Source: an uncultured Prevotella sp.
GTDB lineage: Bacteria; Bacteroidota; Bacteroidia; Bacteroidales; Bacteroidaceae
Assembly (NCBI GenBank): GCA_944319915.1
Contig: CALUEY010000001.1
Coordinates: forward strand, 1-64,000
Length of the DNA stretch: 64,000 nucleotides
Direction: 5' to 3'
Shown one piece after another: positions 26,654 to 35,864 of the stretch. Under the pieces are notes generated by a model. The model did no database searches and was not told the DNA's origin. It was given only the letters and a program-made list of their open reading frames with translations. Both the position numbers and the translations under genes were made by a program. The first letter of the stretch is position 1; every line of letters starts with the position of its first letter.

Positions 26654-28102
26654 ATGGCAGCAAAGGATTTCATAGTGGCGATAGAGCTCGGCTCGTCGAA
26701 GATGACCGGCATTGCCGGCAAGAAGAACCTCGACGGCAGCATCAACGTGCTCGCCGTGGTGAAGGAGGACTCCTCCTCGTTCATCCGCAAGGGCGTGGTC
26801 TACAACATCGACAAGACGGCGCTCTGCCTCACCAAGATCGTGGGCAAGCTCACCTCGCTGCTCAAGACGGAAATAACCCAGGTGTACGTCGGGGTGGGCG
26901 GGCAGTCGATAAGGGGCGTGCGCAACGTCATAGCGCGCGACCTGCCTGCCGACACCAAGGTGACGCAGCAGATGGTCATCGACCTCATGGACGCCAACCG
27001 CAACATGCAATACCCCGACATGGAGATACTCGACGCGCAGGCACAGGAGTACCGCGTCGACTCGCAGCTGCAGGTAGACCCCGTGGGCATACAGTGCTCG
27101 CGACTGGAGGGGAACTTCCTCAACATTCTTGAGCGCAAGACGTTCTACAAGAACCTCAACAAGTGCTTCGAGGCCGCAGGCATAAGCGTGGCCGAGATGT
27201 TCCTCGCCCCGCTCGCCCTGGCCGACAGCGTACTCACAGAGGGCGAGCGCCGCTCGGGCTGCGCCCTCATCGACATCGGCGCCGACACCACCACCGTGTG
27301 CGTGTTCAGCAAGAACATCCTGCGCCACCTTGCCGTCATCCCGCTCGGCTCGGCCAACATCACCAAGGACATAGCCTCGCTGCAGATGGAGGAGAGCGAC
27401 GCCGAGAAGATGAAGCTGAAGTACGGCAGCGCCTACACCGACAACGCCGAGATAGACAACGCGCTGGCCCTGCCCATCGACGAGGAGCGCAGCGTGGAGA
27501 GCCGCAAGTTCATAGAGATAGTGGAGGGAAGGCTCGAGGAGATAATCGTCAACGCCTGGAACCAAGTGCCGGCCGAGTACAACGACAAGCTCCTGGGCGG
27601 CATCATCCTCACCGGCGGCGGCTCCAACATGAAGAACATAGAGCGCGCATTCCAGAACCACACGCACGTGGAGAAGATAAGGGTGGCCAAGACCGTCACC
27701 CACACCATACACTCGTCAAGCCCCGACATCACCGCCAAGAACGGCATGATGAACACCGTGCTCGGCCTGCTGGCCAAGGGAGACATCAACTGCGCGGGCG
27801 GCGACATGGCCGAGGGCGGCGACCTCTTCGGCCCGGCCAAGGCCGCGCAGCCCGCCGGCGAGCAGCGCACCAAGGCGCGCCAGCCCCACGAGATACCGCC
27901 AGGCACCGTGCCTACCGAGGCCGAGAAGCTCAAGGCCGAGGAGGAGGCCCGCCTCAAGCGCGAGGAGGAAGAGCGCCAGGAGCAGCTGCGCCAGGAGGAG
28001 GAGCGCCGCCGCCAGGAGGAGGAGCGCAAGCAGAACAGCCCGCTCCACAAGGGCATAAGGTGGCTCAAGGACTTCGGCAAGAAGCTCGTATCGGAGGAGT
28101 GA
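26654..28102 (+). CDS. ftsA: Cell-division ATPase FtsA
   Basis: A 482-residue actin-like protein. It shows the phosphate loops (VAIELGSSKMTG at the N-terminus, ALIDIGADTTTV near 210) and the C-terminal ILTGGGSNMKNIE near 320, with the 1C domain between the first two. Residues of about 430-465 form a highly charged Glu/Arg coiled coil and the end (IRWLKDFGKKL) is the amphipathic membrane-binding helix. It tethers FtsZ to the membrane. The charged linker is longer than in E. coli and is usual for Bacteroidota. Confidence 0.96.
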   Translation: MAAKDFIVAIELGSSKMTGIAGKKNLDGSINVLAVVKEDSSSFIRKGVVYNIDKTALCLTKIVGKLTSLLKTEITQVYVGVGGQSIRGVRNVIARDLPADTKVTQQMVIDLMDANRNMQYPDMEILDAQAQEYRVDSQLQVDPVGIQCSRLEGNFLNILERKTFYKNLNKCFEAAGISVAEMFLAPLALADSVLTEGERRSGCALIDIGADTTTVCVFSKNILRHLAVIPLGSANITKDIASLQMEESDAEKMKLKYGSAYTDNAEIDNALALPIDEERSVESRKFIEIVEGRLEEIIVNAWNQVPAEYNDKLLGGIILTGGGSNMKNIERAFQNHTHVEKIRVAKTVTHTIHSSSPDITAKNGMMNTVLGLLAKGDINCAGGDMAEGGDLFGPAKAAQPAGEQRTKARQPHEIPPGTVPTEAEKLKAEEEARLKREEEERQEQLRQEEERRRQEEERKQNSPLHKGIRWLKDFGKKLVSEE

Positions 28103-28148
28103 CGCGCAATCCGCAATTCCACATCGCTAACCATTCATTCTTAAAGAC

Positions 28149-29492
28149 ATGGCAGACAACAGCAATTACCCCAACAGCATAGTAGACTTCGGGCTTCCCG
28201 AGAAGGAGCACAGCATAATAAAGGTGATCGGCGTGGGCGGAGGCGGCGGCAACGCCGTAAACCACATGTACCGCGAAGGCATACACGACGTGACCTTCGT
28301 GCTCTGCAACACCGACAACCAAGCCCTCAACGACTCGCCGGTGCCCGTGCACCTGCAGCTCGGCAAGGAGGGCCTGGGCGCCGGCAACAAGCCGGCCAAG
28401 GCCCGCGAGGCCGCCGAGGAGAGCCTCGACGACATCAAGGCCATGCTCAACGACGGCACCAAGATGGCCTTCATCACAGCCGGCATGGGCGGCGGCACCG
28501 GCACTGGGGCCGCCCCGGTGATAGCCCGCGTGAGCAAGGAGATGGGCATACTTACGGTGGGCATCGTCACCATCCCCTTCCGCTTTGAGGGCGCGCGCAA
28601 GATAGACCAGGCCCTCGACGGCGTAGAGGAGATGTCGAAGCACGTAGACGCGCTGCTCGTGATCAACAACGAGCGGCTGCGCGAGATATACCCCGAGCTT
28701 ACCGTGCTCGACGCCTTCGGCAAGGCCGACGACACGCTCAGCGTGGCCGCCCGCAGCATAGCCGAGATAATAACCGTTCACGGGCTGATAAACCTCGACT
28801 TCAACGACGTGAAGACGGTGCTCAAGGACGGCGGAGTGGCCATCATGAGCACGGGCTACGGCGAGGGCGAGGGCCGCGTGAAGAAGGCCATCGACGACGC
28901 CCTCAACTCGCCCCTGCTCAACGACAACGACGTGTTCAACTCTAAGAAGATTCTCCTGAGCATCTCCTTCTGCGGCGAGGGCGACGGCAAGGACAGCCTG
29001 AAGATGGAGGAGATGAACGACGTAAACGACTTCATGGCCAAGTTTGGCAGCGACTTCGAGATAAAGTGGGGCCTGGCCACCGACCCCGAGCTGGGCAAGA
29101 AGGTGAAGGTGACCATACTCGCCACCGGCTTCGGCATCGACAACGTGGACGGCATGAGCAGCCACCAGAAGCGCCACACGCAGGAGGAGGCCAACCGCAT
29201 GGCCGAGGAACAGGAGAAGGCCGCTGAGCGCCAGGACCGCCGCAACCGCTACTACGGCAACGAGGGCGGGGTGATGAAGTACAAGCGCCACCCCCACATC
29301 TACGTGTTCAGGCCCGAAGACCTCGACAACGACGACGTGATTTCGGCCGTGGAGCAGACACCCACATACAAGCGCACGCGCGAGATTCTCGACAGCATAC
29401 ACAGCCAGGCGGGCGACGCCCCCGCCGAAGCGCCCCAGCAGGCCGACGCCCAGCAGGCCGACGCCGTGCAGGGAGTGATAAGCTTTACGTAG
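28149..29492 (+). CDS. ftsZ: Cell-division GTPase FtsZ
   Basis: A 447-residue tubulin homologue. It shows VGGGGGNAVNHM near residue 28, the tubulin signature GGGTGTGAAPVIA near residue 115, and the T7 loop NLDFNDVKTVL near 215. After the core (to about 330) comes a charged Gln/Arg-rich linker and a C-terminal region containing TPTYKRTREIL, the probable site for FtsA contact. It forms the Z ring. It lies 46 bases after ftsA and 22 before yqeY. Confidence 0.98.
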   Translation: MADNSNYPNSIVDFGLPEKEHSIIKVIGVGGGGGNAVNHMYREGIHDVTFVLCNTDNQALNDSPVPVHLQLGKEGLGAGNKPAKAREAAEESLDDIKAMLNDGTKMAFITAGMGGGTGTGAAPVIARVSKEMGILTVGIVTIPFRFEGARKIDQALDGVEEMSKHVDALLVINNERLREIYPELTVLDAFGKADDTLSVAARSIAEIITVHGLINLDFNDVKTVLKDGGVAIMSTGYGEGEGRVKKAIDDALNSPLLNDNDVFNSKKILLSISFCGEGDGKDSLKMEEMNDVNDFMAKFGSDFEIKWGLATDPELGKKVKVTILATGFGIDNVDGMSSHQKRHTQEEANRMAEEQEKAAERQDRRNRYYGNEGGVMKYKRHPHIYVFRPEDLDNDDVISAVEQTPTYKRTREILDSIHSQAGDAPAEAPQQADAQQADAVQGVISFT

Positions 29493-29514
29493 GAATGATT
29501 AAACCAAGACATAC

Positions 29515-29964
29515 ATGGCACTGTTTGAACAAGTAAGCAAAGACATCGTGGCAGCGATGAAAGCCAAGGACAAGGTGCGCCTTGAGGCCTTGCGCAACAT
29601 AAAGAAAGTGTTTCTCGAAGCCAAGACCGCGCCCGGCGCGGGCGACGCGCTCGACGACGCCGACGCAATGAAGATACTGCAGAAGCTGGCCAAGCAAGGC
29701 CGCGACTCGGCCGCGCTCTACGCCGGGCAGGGCCGTCAGGACCTGGCCGACGCCGAGCTGGCGCAGGTGGAGGTGATAGAGGGCTACCTGCCGCAGCCCC
29801 TCTCGGCAGAGGAGATAGAGGCCGCCGTGAAGGACATCATAGCCCAGGTGGGCGCCCAGACCGTTAAGGACATGGGCCGCGTGATGGGCGTGGCCTCCAA
29901 GCAGCTGGCTGGCCGCGCCGACGGCAAGGCCATAAGCGAGGCCGTCAGGCGCTTGCTGGCGTGA
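29515..29964 (+). CDS. yqeY: GatB/YqeY domain protein
   Basis: A 149-residue YqeY family protein, normal length. Conserved stretches are DKVRLEALRNIKK near residue 20, VEVIEGYLPQPLS near 85, and MGRVMGVASKQLAGRADGK near the C-terminus. The domain resembles the tRNA-binding tail of GatB amidotransferase, but the free-standing protein's role is not established. It ends the dcw transcript; a strong terminator follows at 30012. Confidence 0.93.
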   Translation: MALFEQVSKDIVAAMKAKDKVRLEALRNIKKVFLEAKTAPGAGDALDDADAMKILQKLAKQGRDSAALYAGQGRQDLADAELAQVEVIEGYLPQPLSAEEIEAAVKDIIAQVGAQTVKDMGRVMGVASKQLAGRADGKAISEAVRRLLA

Positions 29965-30011
29965 GTCCGCAAGTGTGGTTGGCGCCCTTGCAGCCGATTT
30001 GATTTTACTTT

Positions 30012-30062
30012 AGCGCGCTGCTCCCCGCCGGGTTGTCCGGCAGGGAGCGGCGCGCTTTTTTG
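30012..30062 (+). terminator. Terminator of the dcw-yqeY transcript
   Basis: A 20-base stem with two non-Watson-Crick positions (30012-30031 with 30037-30056) followed by TTTTTTG. Confidence 0.9.
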
Positions 30063-30120
30063 TTGCGTTTTATGTCCGCTTGACCTTGTCGCGGTTTGCG
30101 GCAAGGGCCGTTTTGCATCT

Positions 30121-30209
30121 TCAAACGTGCCGTTTCAGAGCCTCAAACGTGCCGTTTCAGGGCCTCAAACGGCCCGTTTTGCTAACCTGCTGGCTGCCAG
30201 CGGGTTGCC
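30121..30209. repeat. Copy B of the dispersed hairpin repeat, with 22-base tandem units
   Basis: Three 22-base units begin at 30121, 30143 and 30165 (TCAAACGTGCCGTTTCAG type). The last runs into TTTTGCTAACC and a stem AACCTGCTGG/CCAGCGGGTT, which matches the right half of the copy at 88-150. It lies between convergent transcripts. Confidence 0.8.
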
Positions 30210-30215
30210 GCCAGG

Positions 30216-31571
30216 CTAAATCCTGCTATTTTCCATGGCCTTTACGGCCTGCACTATGAGGGCGGCTGCGCCGCCTATGCCCAGCCTGTCGGTGTTGAGC
30301 ACGAGGTCGTAGGCCGAGGGCGAGGCCCACTGCTGGCCCGTGTAGCGGCGGCAGTGGTTGGCGCGGCCCGTGTTCACTCGTGCGGCCTTGCGTGCGGCCT
30401 CCTCTTCGCTCAGCCCCAGGCGTGCGGCCACTCGGCGCGCAGCCGACTGTTGGCCCGAGGTGACGAACACGCGCAGCACGTGTGGGTCGTCGCGCAGCGT
30501 CTGGCCCGCCAGTCGGCCCACTATCACGCAGTCGCCCGCGTGGGCCAGCTCGCGTATGGTGCGGCTTTGGCTCACGAAGATGGCATCGTCCTTCGACGGG
30601 TTCATCGAGGCCGGTATGCCGCTGTCCTCCATCACCATCTCCCACAGCCGCGCCGTGGGTATGTTCTGCTCGCTGCGCTCCACGAGCTGCGGCGAGTAGC
30701 CCAGGCGGCGGGCCGTGAGGTCTATGAGCTGGCGGTCGTAGCAGGGCCAGCCCAGCTGCCGGGCCACGGCGTGCGCCACGTCGTTGCCCCCGCTGCCGTA
30801 AGTGCGGGCTATGGCCACGGCGCGGTGGCCGCTCCATAGGTCGGTGGTGGTGGCCGTGTCCGTGGCCCTGCGGCAGGCCTTGGGTATGAGCAGGCGGTCG
30901 AGCCACGTTATGTGGGGTGCTATTACGCGTACCATCATGCCCACGTAGAACATCGAGATGAGCGTGCCTGCGCCCACCATGCTCCAGTCCCACCGGCCAA
31001 AGTACACAAGCATGAACACCACGCCTACGGATACCAGCAGCGTGTCGGTGCAAATCTTCACCTTGCCGAAGTCGCGCCCCGTGAACCGGGCTATGGCCAG
31101 CGGGAAGCCCTCGCCCGCCAGCATGAGCGAGTCGCAGCGCACCTCCATGGCTATGCCGAAGGCCAGCACCGCGCCGCCCAGCAGCAGCTCGGCCAGCCGC
31201 AGGGGGTAGCCCAGTGCGGGGCTTACGTGTTGCGGCACCTGCATGAAGCCCGTGAGCCACATGGTGAGGTCGGTGTAGAAGCCGAAGAGCAGCGAGACGG
31301 CTATCTGCAGCCACTGCCGCCGCTCAAAGTTGCGCCTGAGCAGGGCCACCTGCGCCGCTATGAAGAACACGTGCATGCAGATGGTGAGCTGGCCCATCGT
31401 AAGCCCCACGCCCGGCACCATCGACAGCACGTAGGGAGGCGCCGATATGGGCGACGACCCGAGGTTGGCCCTGATGGACAGCGACGTGCCGAAGGCTATC
31501 ACGAAAAGAATCACCACGAACGCGGCGTAGCGCCGCGCCCACTCCTGCTTGCTCCTCTTCCTTGTTTCCAT
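30216..31571 (-). CDS. Membrane protein fused to a cytidylate-kinase-like domain
   Basis: A 451-residue two-part protein. Residues of about 15-220 contain roughly five to six membrane helices with RANLGSSPISAPPYVLS and FGFYTDLTMWL, resembling the YczE/DUF6198 family of small integral membrane proteins. From about 250 a cytoplasmic domain begins AVAIARTYGSGGNDVAHAV, a P-loop variant (YGSGGN) seen in the cytidylate-kinase-like family, with WPCYDRQLID next. Whether this domain phosphorylates a nucleotide is unknown. Transcribed toward the dcw cluster; 81 bases separate it from the upstream nuclease gene. Confidence 0.8.
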   Translation of the reverse strand: METRKRSKQEWARRYAAFVVILFVIAFGTSLSIRANLGSSPISAPPYVLSMVPGVGLTMGQLTICMHVFFIAAQVALLRRNFERRQWLQIAVSLLFGFYTDLTMWLTGFMQVPQHVSPALGYPLRLAELLLGGAVLAFGIAMEVRCDSLMLAGEGFPLAIARFTGRDFGKVKICTDTLLVSVGVVFMLVYFGRWDWSMVGAGTLISMFYVGMMVRVIAPHITWLDRLLIPKACRRATDTATTTDLWSGHRAVAIARTYGSGGNDVAHAVARQLGWPCYDRQLIDLTARRLGYSPQLVERSEQNIPTARLWEMVMEDSGIPASMNPSKDDAIFVSQSRTIRELAHAGDCVIVGRLAGQTLRDDPHVLRVFVTSGQQSAARRVAARLGLSEEEAARKAARVNTGRANHCRRYTGQQWASPSAYDLVLNTDRLGIGGAAALIVQAVKAMENSRI

Positions 31572-31652
31572 TTCTACAATCTTTCTTCCAGTGTTGTCGT
31601 TTCGTGCTGCCGCTTTCTGTTGTCGGCGGTGTGTGTTGGTCGGGTGGCCGTT

Positions 31653-32774
31653 TTACAGTCCGCCTGCTTCCAACTCTTTTTCTATCTCCTCTATGGTGGG
31701 CAGGCTGCCTTTTATGTCTTTGGGTAGTGCCTGCCCCAGTTCGTAGTCTGATATTCCGATGGGCTTGCTGATGTCGCGCAGTGCGTATTCGGCTTTTATG
31801 CGGTCTTTGGTCTTGCAGAGCAGCAGACCAATGGTGCGGTGGTCGCCCTCGTGGCATAAGGTGTCGTCGACGGCGGAGCAGTAGAAGTTGAGTTTCCCGA
31901 TGTACTCTGGCTTGAACTCGGTGTCTTTGAGTTCTATCACCAAGTATCTGTGCATGAATGCGTTGTACATGAGCAGGTCTATGTAGTAGTCGTCGCCCGA
32001 CACCTCGATGTGGTATTGCCTACCCATGAAGGCGAAGCCTGCCCCCATCTCCAGCAGGAACTTCTCGACGTGGCGCACAAGCCCCATTTCGACGTCGCGC
32101 TCGTTGTACTGGTCGGTGAACGTGAGCATATCAAATATGTATGGGTCTTTGAGCATCGACGTTACCTCGCTGGCTTCGGGTGCAGGTAGCGTCTCGCCGA
32201 AGTTGTTTGCCAGTGCGCCGTGTTTGCCGTAGTGGTCGAGGCGTATGGCTTCTTGCAGGTAGCGTGTTGTCCAGTGTCCGGTTATGGCCTTCATCATATA
32301 CCAGTAGCGGGCGCGTATGTCCTTGACATATTTCATTATGATGAGGTTGTGAGACCAGCTTAGGTGCTTGATAGGCAGGGTGAAGTTGTATTCCGGCAAT
32401 TGCGAAATCGCTGATTTCGCAATTGGGCGATTGCCGCTTTTCGTCATTGTCAGCTCTTGGTTGTACTCTTTGAAGAATTGCATCATGTGCTGCATATTGC
32501 GCACGGTGAATCCTTTTATGGCCGAATGCTCGTTCTTCAAGTCGTCTGCCAGCCTTTGTAGGGTCTTCTTTCCCCAGCCGTCGGCTTCGATGCGGCGTTG
32601 CAGCAGTCCGCCGATGTCCCAATACATCCGCAGTGTCTCTTCGTTGGCGGTGTAGATTGCCCGTTGCTGGGCAAGCTTCACCCGTTGCCTTATCTGCCGC
32701 AGTAGCCCGGCGTAGTCGCCGAAAGCTTCTGCCGCAATGTTCGGGCTATATGTGTTGATGGTTCCTTTGGCCAT
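31653..32774 (-). CDS. YhcG/DUF1016-type PDDEXK nuclease
   Basis: A 373-residue protein. The N-terminal helical DUF1016 region (about 15-200) includes YWDIGGLLQRRI and HLSWSHNLIIM; the C-terminal PD-(D/E)xK fold shows Asp266 in YYIDLL and Glu281-Leu-Lys283. Related proteins occur as orphan nucleases and near defence or restriction genes; activity here is unproven. The start MAKGTINTYS (32774) follows the promoter box at 32797; the longer frame would begin upstream of it. Residues 118-126 are encoded by an in-frame perfect palindrome (32397-32425). Confidence 0.88.
   Translation of the reverse strand: MAKGTINTYSPNIAAEAFGDYAGLLRQIRQRVKLAQQRAIYTANEETLRMYWDIGGLLQRRIEADGWGKKTLQRLADDLKNEHSAIKGFTVRNMQHMMQFFKEYNQELTMTKSGNRPIAKSAISQLPEYNFTLPIKHLSWSHNLIIMKYVKDIRARYWYMMKAITGHWTTRYLQEAIRLDHYGKHGALANNFGETLPAPEASEVTSMLKDPYIFDMLTFTDQYNERDVEMGLVRHVEKFLLEMGAGFAFMGRQYHIEVSGDDYYIDLLMYNAFMHRYLVIELKDTEFKPEYIGKLNFYCSAVDDTLCHEGDHRTIGLLLCKTKDRIKAEYALRDISKPIGISDYELGQALPKDIKGSLPTIEEIEKELEAGGL
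32397..32425. repeat. In-frame palindrome inside the YhcG-type gene
   Basis: A perfect 13-base stem (CAATTGCGAAATC with 32413-32425) and 3-base loop lie within the coding sequence. They encode IAKSAISQL in what looks like a linker between two conserved helical stretches. Confidence 0.85.
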
Positions 32775-32796
32775 GGAGTATGCTCGTTTTCTGTCG

Positions 32797-32804
32797 CAAA
32801 AGTA
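32797..32804 (-). promoter_or_regulatory. -7 box of the YhcG-type gene
   Basis: Minus strand TACTTTTG fits TAnnTTTG, 22 bases before the ATG at 32774. No well-placed TTG. Confidence 0.55.
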
Positions 32805-32945
32805 CACTTTTTCCGCGAAACGGCGTAAGGGGCGGCCCACAATTTTGGCTCCTTGCGAGGCAGTTTCCGCGTTCCTCGCGCCCGGCATCTATGCTGCCCG
32901 CACAGGCCCCGCGGCCCGGTGTTAACCGCTTTTATACGTTGGCAT

Positions 32946-32976
32946 TTGGCCACGTGGCGCGAATTTATTAACTTTG
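32946..32976 (+). promoter_or_regulatory. gpmI promoter
   Basis: TTG 32946-32948 and TAACTTTG 32969-32976 with a 20-base gap, the canonical form. The ATG follows 38 bases later. Confidence 0.8.
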
Positions 32977-33014
32977 CGGCCAGAACGAACGTTTATTTAA
33001 TAAGGTAACACATT

Positions 33015-34538
33015 ATGGCAAAGAAAGCACTGCTGATGATCCTCGACGGATGGGGCATCGGCAAACACGGCGCGGGCGACGTGATCTACAACACCCCGAC
33101 TCCTTATCTCGACTATCTGACGGCCGTGAGCGCACACTCGCAGCTCCAGGCTTCGGGCGAGGACGTGGGCCTGCCCGACGGCCAGATGGGCAACTCCGAG
33201 GTGGGCCACCTCAACATAGGCGCGGGCCGCATCGTCTACCAAGACCTCGTGAAGATCAACCGCGCCTGCAAGGACGGCTCCATCATGCAGAACCCCGGCA
33301 TCGTCAGCGCATACACGTACGCCAAGGAGCACGGCAAGAAGCTCCACCTGATGGGCCTTACGAGCAACGGCGGCGTACACTCGTCGCTCGACCACCTCTA
33401 CAAGCTCATAGAGATAGCCCGTGAATACGGCCTCAAGGAGACCTACGTGCACTGCTTCATGGACGGCCGCGACACCGACCCGAAGAGCGGCGTGGGCTTC
33501 ATCAGCGACCTGCAGGAGCACTGCCGGGCCAACGGCGCCCACATAGCAGGCATAGTGGGCCGCTTCTACGCCATGGACCGCGACAAGCGCTGGGCCCGCG
33601 TCAAGGAGGCCTACGACCTGCTCGTGGGCGGCAAGGGCAAGCAGGCCGCCGACATGGTGAAGGCCATGGAGGAGAGCTATGCCGAGGGCGTGACCGACGA
33701 GTTCGTGAAGCCTATCTGCAACTCCACCGTCGACGGAACGATACAGGAGGGCGACGTGGTGATATTCTTCAACTTCCGCAACGACCGCGCCAAGGAGCTC
33801 ACGCAGGTGTTGACACAGCAGGACATGCCCGAGGAGGGAATGCACACCATCAATGGCCTGCAGTACTACTGTATGACGCCCTACGACGCGTCGTTCACCG
33901 GCGTGCACATCCTCTTCCCCAAGGAGAACGTGGAGGACACCCTGGGCGAATACCTGAGCAAGCAGGGCAAGCGGCAGCTCCACACGGCCGAGACGGAGAA
34001 GTACGCCCACGTGACGTTCTTCTTCAACGGAGGGCGCGAGGCCCCCTTCGAGGGCGAGGACCGCATACTCGTGCCGTCGCCAAAGGTGGCCACGTATGAC
34101 CTGAAGCCCGAGATGAGCGCATACGAGGTGAAGGACAAGCTCGTGGGTGCCATCAACACCGGGGAGTACGACTTCATCGTGGTGAACTTCGCCAACGGCG
34201 ACATGGTGGGCCACACCGGCGTGTACAACGCCATAGCCAAGGCCGTGTGGGCTGTTGACAACTGTGTGCGCGAGGTGATCGAGGCCGCCAAGGCCAACGG
34301 CTACGAGGCCATAATCATCGCCGACCACGGCAACGCCGACAACGCCATCAACGCCGACGGCACGCCAAACACCGCCCACTCGCTCAACCCCGTGCCGTTC
34401 ATCTACGTCACCGACAACAACAGCGCCACCGTGAAGGATGGGCGCCTGGCCGACGTGGCCCCATCAATCCTGCACATCATGGGGCTGGAGCAGCCAGCCG
34501 ACATGACCGGCGAGAACCTCATTTCTGACAAGTCATAA
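33015..34538 (+). CDS. gpmI: 2,3-bisphosphoglycerate-independent phosphoglycerate mutase
   Basis: A 507-residue enzyme of normal length. The phosphorylated Ser61 lies in [16 protein letters not shown]; metal ligands are in MILDGWG at the N-terminus and in IADHGNADN and [11 protein letters not shown] near the C-terminus. It interconverts 3- and 2-phosphoglycerate in glycolysis using two Mn ions. Own promoter and a downstream hairpin make it monocistronic. Confidence 0.97.
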   Translation: MAKKALLMILDGWGIGKHGAGDVIYNTPTPYLDYLTAVSAHSQLQASGEDVGLPDGQMGNSEVGHLNIGAGRIVYQDLVKINRACKDGSIMQNPGIVSAYTYAKEHGKKLHLMGLTSNGGVHSSLDHLYKLIEIAREYGLKETYVHCFMDGRDTDPKSGVGFISDLQEHCRANGAHIAGIVGRFYAMDRDKRWARVKEAYDLLVGGKGKQAADMVKAMEESYAEGVTDEFVKPICNSTVDGTIQEGDVVIFFNFRNDRAKELTQVLTQQDMPEEGMHTINGLQYYCMTPYDASFTGVHILFPKENVEDTLGEYLSKQGKRQLHTAETEKYAHVTFFFNGGREAPFEGEDRILVPSPKVATYDLKPEMSAYEVKDKLVGAINTGEYDFIVVNFANGDMVGHTGVYNAIAKAVWAVDNCVREVIEAAKANGYEAIIIADHGNADNAINADGTPNTAHSLNPVPFIYVTDNNSATVKDGRLADVAPSILHIMGLEQPADMTGENLISDKS

Positions 34539-34573
34539 ACAAAGTTAAATTTTAGTATTAATATTAGACCTTG

Positions 34574-34636
34574 CCGGGGTGCAGCCACTTCTCTGACGTG
34601 ATGTCAGGGAGCGGAGCCGCCCCGGTTTCCTTTTGC
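34574..34636 (+). terminator. Structured terminator after gpmI
   Basis: CCGGGGTG (34574-34581) pairs with CGCCCCGG (34617-34624), enclosing a second stem TCTCTGAC/GTCAGGGA. A T-rich run (TTTCCTTTTG) follows. Confidence 0.7.
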
Positions 34637-34777
34637 TTGCCTGGCGGATGTTTTTTCCCCGTTTCAGGCCGGGCGTTCCCCTGTGTTTTTGCCCCTGCCG
34701 GGGCGGCATCGGCCTACGCTTGGGTGTACGGCTCGCTGTTTTTGCGCATTTCTCTTTTCTTTGTCGTCCAAATGTGT
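34637..34777. other. gpmI-WYL spacer, nothing recognised
   Basis: The rest of the roughly 300-base gap between gpmI and the WYL regulator is C- and T-rich and holds no supported gene. The frame open to the regulator crosses it, but it lies upstream of the promoter box. Confidence 0.5.
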
Positions 34778-34785
34778 TATCTTTG
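34778..34785 (+). promoter_or_regulatory. -7 box of the WYL regulator
   Basis: TATCTTTG fits the consensus. An ATG lies 7 bases downstream (34793) and another at 34841. No TTG at the ideal spacing. Confidence 0.6.
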
Positions 34786-34840
34786 CATCCGGATGGCCCG
34801 TGCCAAGGAAGGCCACGCGCCGAGTGCCAATGACAGAACC

Positions 34841-35782
34841 ATGCGCCACAACCAACTGGAAAGAGAGCTGGAGCTGATGCTCCTCATGACCGAGAACCGG
34901 GGCTACACCGTAGACCAGCTGTGCGAGCGCGTGGGCATATCGCGCCGCAACCTGTATTACTACATCGACTTCTTCCGCCAGGCGGGTTTCGTGGTAGAGA
35001 AGCGAGGCGCGGCCTACAGCCTCGACAAGTCGTCGCCGTTCTTCGCGCGGCTCTTCCCCGCCGTCCACTTCACCGAAGACGAGGCCATAGCCTTGCGCCG
35101 GCTGATAGACCGGGCCGGGGCCGACAGCCTGCAGCTGCGCCACCTGCGCCGCAAGCTCGACCGCCTTTACGACCTGCGCATACTAGACGACGTGGAGCTG
35201 CGCGAGCAGGCCGGGCGCAACGTAAGCGTGCTCTACGAGGCCATAAAGCAGAAGAACAAGGTGGTGCTCCACAACTACTCCTCGCCACACAGCAACACCG
35301 TGGCCAGCCGCGTGGTGGAGCCTTTCGCGCTCATGGGCGGCAACGAGGAGGTGCGATGCTACGAGGTGTCCACCGGCATGAACAAGACTTTCAAGGTGGC
35401 GCGCATGGAGCGCGTGGAGATGCTGCTCGACCCCTGGGAGCACGAGGCTGAACACAGGCAGATGTTCACCGACATCTTCATGTTCAGCGGCGAGGAACTG
35501 CTGCCCGTGGAACTGCGCCTCGACCGCCTGGCCTACAGCCTGCTCACCGAGGAATACCCGCGCTCGGCAGCCTACATCACCCCCGACGGCGACCGCCGCT
35601 GGCTCCTGCGCATGGGCGTGTGCAGCTACATGGGCATAGGGCGCTTCGTGCTCGGTCTGTTTGAGAACGTGGAGGTGCTCGGCGGCGAGGGCTTCGCTGC
35701 CTACATGGAGGGCAAGCGCAGGCTGATGTGCGGGCCGTGCGCGGCGGCTGGCAAGCCCGTGCCTGCGGCCGCCGGGGCATAG
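34841..35782 (+). CDS. WYL-domain transcriptional regulator
   Basis: A 313-residue protein: N-terminal winged helix ([27 protein letters not shown] compressed, about residues 22-48), a central linker with an [10 protein letters not shown] helix, and a C-terminal WYL-type sensor domain (about 150-300) with [18 protein letters not shown]. Such proteins bind nucleic acids or nucleotides and regulate stress, repair or defence genes. I start at MRHNQLERE; an in-frame ATG at 34793 lies only 7 bases from the -7 box and adds a non-conserved tail. Target genes are unknown. Confidence 0.85.
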   Translation: MRHNQLERELELMLLMTENRGYTVDQLCERVGISRRNLYYYIDFFRQAGFVVEKRGAAYSLDKSSPFFARLFPAVHFTEDEAIALRRLIDRAGADSLQLRHLRRKLDRLYDLRILDDVELREQAGRNVSVLYEAIKQKNKVVLHNYSSPHSNTVASRVVEPFALMGGNEEVRCYEVSTGMNKTFKVARMERVEMLLDPWEHEAEHRQMFTDIFMFSGEELLPVELRLDRLAYSLLTEEYPRSAAYITPDGDRRWLLRMGVCSYMGIGRFVLGLFENVEVLGGEGFAAYMEGKRRLMCGPCAAAGKPVPAAAGA

Positions 35783-35864
35783 CGAAGGGGCTGCGGGGCA
35801 GCCATATATTGTTAAGGTAAGGGCGCGGAGCGCCCGCCGACTGACTAAAACTTATATAAAATAT

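Noticed and set aside
30119-30190. 22-base units as a CRISPR array
   Set aside because: The units are directly adjacent with no unique spacers, too few, and no cas genes are present.
30216-31571. Two separate genes joined by a sequencing error
   Set aside because: The frame is open throughout, the linker is hydrophilic and of plausible composition, and no internal start or stop pattern suggests a frameshift.
32774-32888. Longer N-terminus for the YhcG-type protein
   Set aside because: The extra 38 codons lie across and upstream of the -7 box at 32797-32804, so most would not be in the mRNA.
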